A DNA stretch of 64,000 nt from Pleodorina starrii (taxonomy: Eukaryota > Chlorophyta > Chlorophyceae > Chlamydomonadales > Volvocaceae). The stretch's first letter is position 1. Each line of letters begins with the position of its first letter. Positions 61,714 through 64,000 of the stretch are shown here, in pieces. A model generated the notes under the pieces. That model was not told where the DNA came from. It searched no databases and saw only the letters and a list, made by a program, of their open reading frames with translations. The stretch spans positions 2,672,501-2,736,500 of the forward strand of contig BRXU01000004.1 of assembly GCA_030267565.1 (NCBI GenBank). The letters run 5' to 3'. A program made the position numbers and the translations under genes.

Positions 61714-64000
61714 CGTTGGGGGCGAGAGGTGCGGCGCCCGACGGGCGGGCGGGAGGGAGGTAGGGAGGGAGGTGGGCGTTTGCGATGTGCTTAGGGGCTG
61801 TTTGGTTGTTGCGTCAAGTGCTGCCCGCCGCTGCCTCGCTTTGAAACTTTGGTCGGGTGGGACGGGGCTGGGCTGGGCTGGGAGTGTGCAGTTCTTCAAG
61901 GGCCGTTGGCGGAGAGCGACACACGTTGGGATGGAGGGTTAGGGCATCCATCATCATCCGCACCAAGCTCGGCTCTGCCAGGCCTCCATCCTTACTCGCT
62001 CCCGTATACCATCTGCCCCCTTGGGGAACTGATCTTGTCTGCCGTACTCCCACAGGCGTTTGGTCAACCAGATGGCGGACGGCATAAGGCCGGGGGCCCA
62101 GCGGCGCGGCTCCAGGGAGGCGGCGCCGGTGACGATGGGGCGCAGAGCCACTGCGGCAAACGGCGTGCGCGAGGGTCCAAGGGAAGGGGCCGCGGCTGCT
62201 GGAGGAGCAGGTGGAGGTGGAGGTGGAGGAGGAGGGCAGTCCACACCGTGCGGGCCGTTCTGCGGCCGCGCCGGGGATGGACTGGGCCGGGGGGGCCGGC
62301 TGCGGACGGTTGGCGGCGGCGGCGGTGCCCGCGTCCGGGCGGGCCGGACGGTCCAGGAGTCGGACCAAGAGGGAGAGCGGGTGAGCAGGAGACGGGTCGG
62401 AGCAAGCGGCAGCGGACGACGGGCCGCGGCGGCGGTGCATAAGCCAACCGGCCCTGCAACTGGGATCATGGGGTGCTGTGCTGCACCGCATGTCTGCGGC
62501 CCGGACTTGGCTGGTTTAGCGACGGCGAGGGCAGGGCAAGGGCAGGGTAGAGCGGAGTGTGGGAGCAGGGCGCATTTACTTTCGTTGAGGCCGTTGATGT
62601 TTCACATCGCTTGCAGCATGGCAGGGAGGTAGGGATAAGGAAGTCCTCGAGAAGGGCAGTTGAGAGGGTTCGTGGTCTGAGCTGCGGCCAAAGTCCCCGC
62701 GGTGGTGCATCAGGTTCGGGAAGATACGTCACATTGCAGCACACATCACACGGGGTACCGCTGTCGGGGGCCGCGATGTGCGAGTCGACGACGCTGAGGG
62801 GAGGGGTGGAGACCGGACCACCCGAACTGCTGTGGATCGGCAGTTGGGGCGGCGGGGGGCATGTAATCGCGGCCGCGTGTATGGACGGGCCAAGAGGATA
62901 GAGATCGGCGTGCGAGTGATCAAATCAACATGGTTGGCAGATGGCTGGTTGTTGGGCTCGACACTGAGGGGGGCGAGGTTAGTTGTCTTTGGTCAGCAAG
63001 TTGCAGCGGCGACACCGGGAGTGTGTTATGCAGGTTTAGCACCGCCGGGCGCGGGCCAGTGCCCGCCGCTGCTCGTCGCACTCTACGCACTCTCCCACCT
63101 ATGGGGGGCGTCTGCTATTTTGCCATTTTCGAGCCGGACGCTCGGGACCGATGCATATGAGTTTGCGGCCACGGTGTTTTTCGTAGGGTGCGGTGCAGCG
63201 GCTGGGCGGCGTCAGCGGGTGATGGGGGAGTGGGCGGCTTGCATCCGCCGTCAAAACACGAAGTAGGATAAGCAAGGCGAAATTCTTGATTGACGCATGT
63301 GTTTCAAGTGCTAGCCTGTGCCAGTGCAGTAAGGACAGCGTCTTGTAGCGAGGCTGCAGGGTAGGCGTGCGTTGTCCATCCCGAATGGAATTGGAGTGAG
63401 GAGGCTCGGGATGAATCACGAGTCTTTGTTTGTTTGTTGGAGAGATCCTGCCCCTTCCTTCCTTCGAAGGGCCTGGGCCACCCTGTTACTGCAGCTTGGA
63501 GTGTGACAGGGAGTCAATCAACCAGCAGGCGTTGAAGTCACTGAGGCACTCCCCGGCACTGCTAGTACCCCCCGGCACGGCATTCCAGATACACACCTTT
63601 TGGCACGGTGTACCACGTACGCGCCGGGGCACGGCTGGTAGCTGATATCGCTGAAGCACAACAACTTTACAATACTGCCACATGACACCTCGGCGTGCGC
63701 GAATTTAGGCATTGGCATCATCACTGGAACATTATGAAGCTGCGTTGTACGATGATTGGGCAGAAGCTGAAGAGGCTTTGTTTGTGCATGGTACGGCACC
63801 GGATGCGACGGGCTGCACACACTGCGTTGCCATGCATGCTTTGTGAATAGGCGTCGGACGGAAAGATGTCGCTTCTGATGAATCATGTAAGGGCCTTTGC
63901 CGGGATGACTTACGGTACTTCGGCCTGGGGACTCCCATGGGGTCCCATGGGTCCACGGGTCCAAGAGATCCCATGGACCCCATCGGTCCCATGAGTCCAT
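61714..64000. other. Right-end intergenic region
   Basis: No gene could be supported. Frames such as 62778-63266 have no recognisable product. The first part is the SAMHD1 3' UTR; a TGTAA at 62862-62866 is a possible signal. The last 70 bases are rich in CCATGGG/GGGTCC words. Confidence 0.4.
62862..62866 (+). terminator. Candidate TGTAA polyadenylation signal for SAMHD1
   Basis: First TGTAA noticed downstream of the SAMHD1 stop, about 1.15 kb away. It fits volvocine usage, but the distance is long and the motif short. Confidence 0.25.

Noticed and set aside
62778..63266. 162-residue ORF right of SAMHD1
   Set aside because: No recognisable domain or supporting splice pattern; it probably opens by chance in GC-rich DNA.

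Overview
The window looks like nuclear DNA of a volvocine green alga (a Chlamydomonas relative). It is very GC-rich. Genes are broken by many short GT-AG introns full of simple repeats, proteins carry long Ala/Gly/Pro/Gln runs, and short AT-richer stretches sit just upstream of gene starts. A CCCTAAAA-type motif, matching the algal telomere unit, also occurs. No operon, CRISPR array, rRNA, tRNA or intact transposon could be supported.

Layout. 123-6154 (+): 3' half of a RAD54-type SNF2 recombination translocase; its 5' part lies outside the window. 7440-7763 (-): intronless DUF962/Mpo1-like membrane protein. 8646-13524 (+): carnosine N-methyltransferase homologue (CARNMT1/N2227 family) in 8 exons, with about 0.85 kb of CCCCT repeat in intron 4. 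14932-18622 (+): TBC1D20-type Rab-GAP with a C-terminal membrane anchor. 21061-28701 (+), 31661-38264 (+), 42177-47664 (-) and 48972-54167 (-): four paralogues, here called A, B, C and D, of a large multi-exon protein family I do not recognise. 55244-61713 (+): SAMHD1-type HD-domain dNTP triphosphohydrolase in 15 exons.

The four-gene cluster (21-54 kb) is the most interesting part. Exon ends were fixed by comparing the copies. Each model closes in frame, at about 1,214 (A), 1,313 (B), 1,138 (C) and 1,113 (D) residues. A and B are a recent head-to-tail duplication with patches of near-identity, introns included. C and D are older and point toward A and B. All four share an N-terminal Gln-Leu-Gly / Leu-His box and the same series of helical blocks at mostly phase-0 introns. 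Their function is unknown.

The other genes are ordinary eukaryotic housekeeping genes (DNA recombination, lipid metabolism, small-molecule methylation, membrane traffic, dNTP control). Being neighbours does not suggest a shared pathway. The SAMHD1 3' end has three apparent one-base losses that together restore the frame; these are either assembly errors at homopolymers or real compensated frameshifts. All exon coordinates were read by eye and need transcript support.
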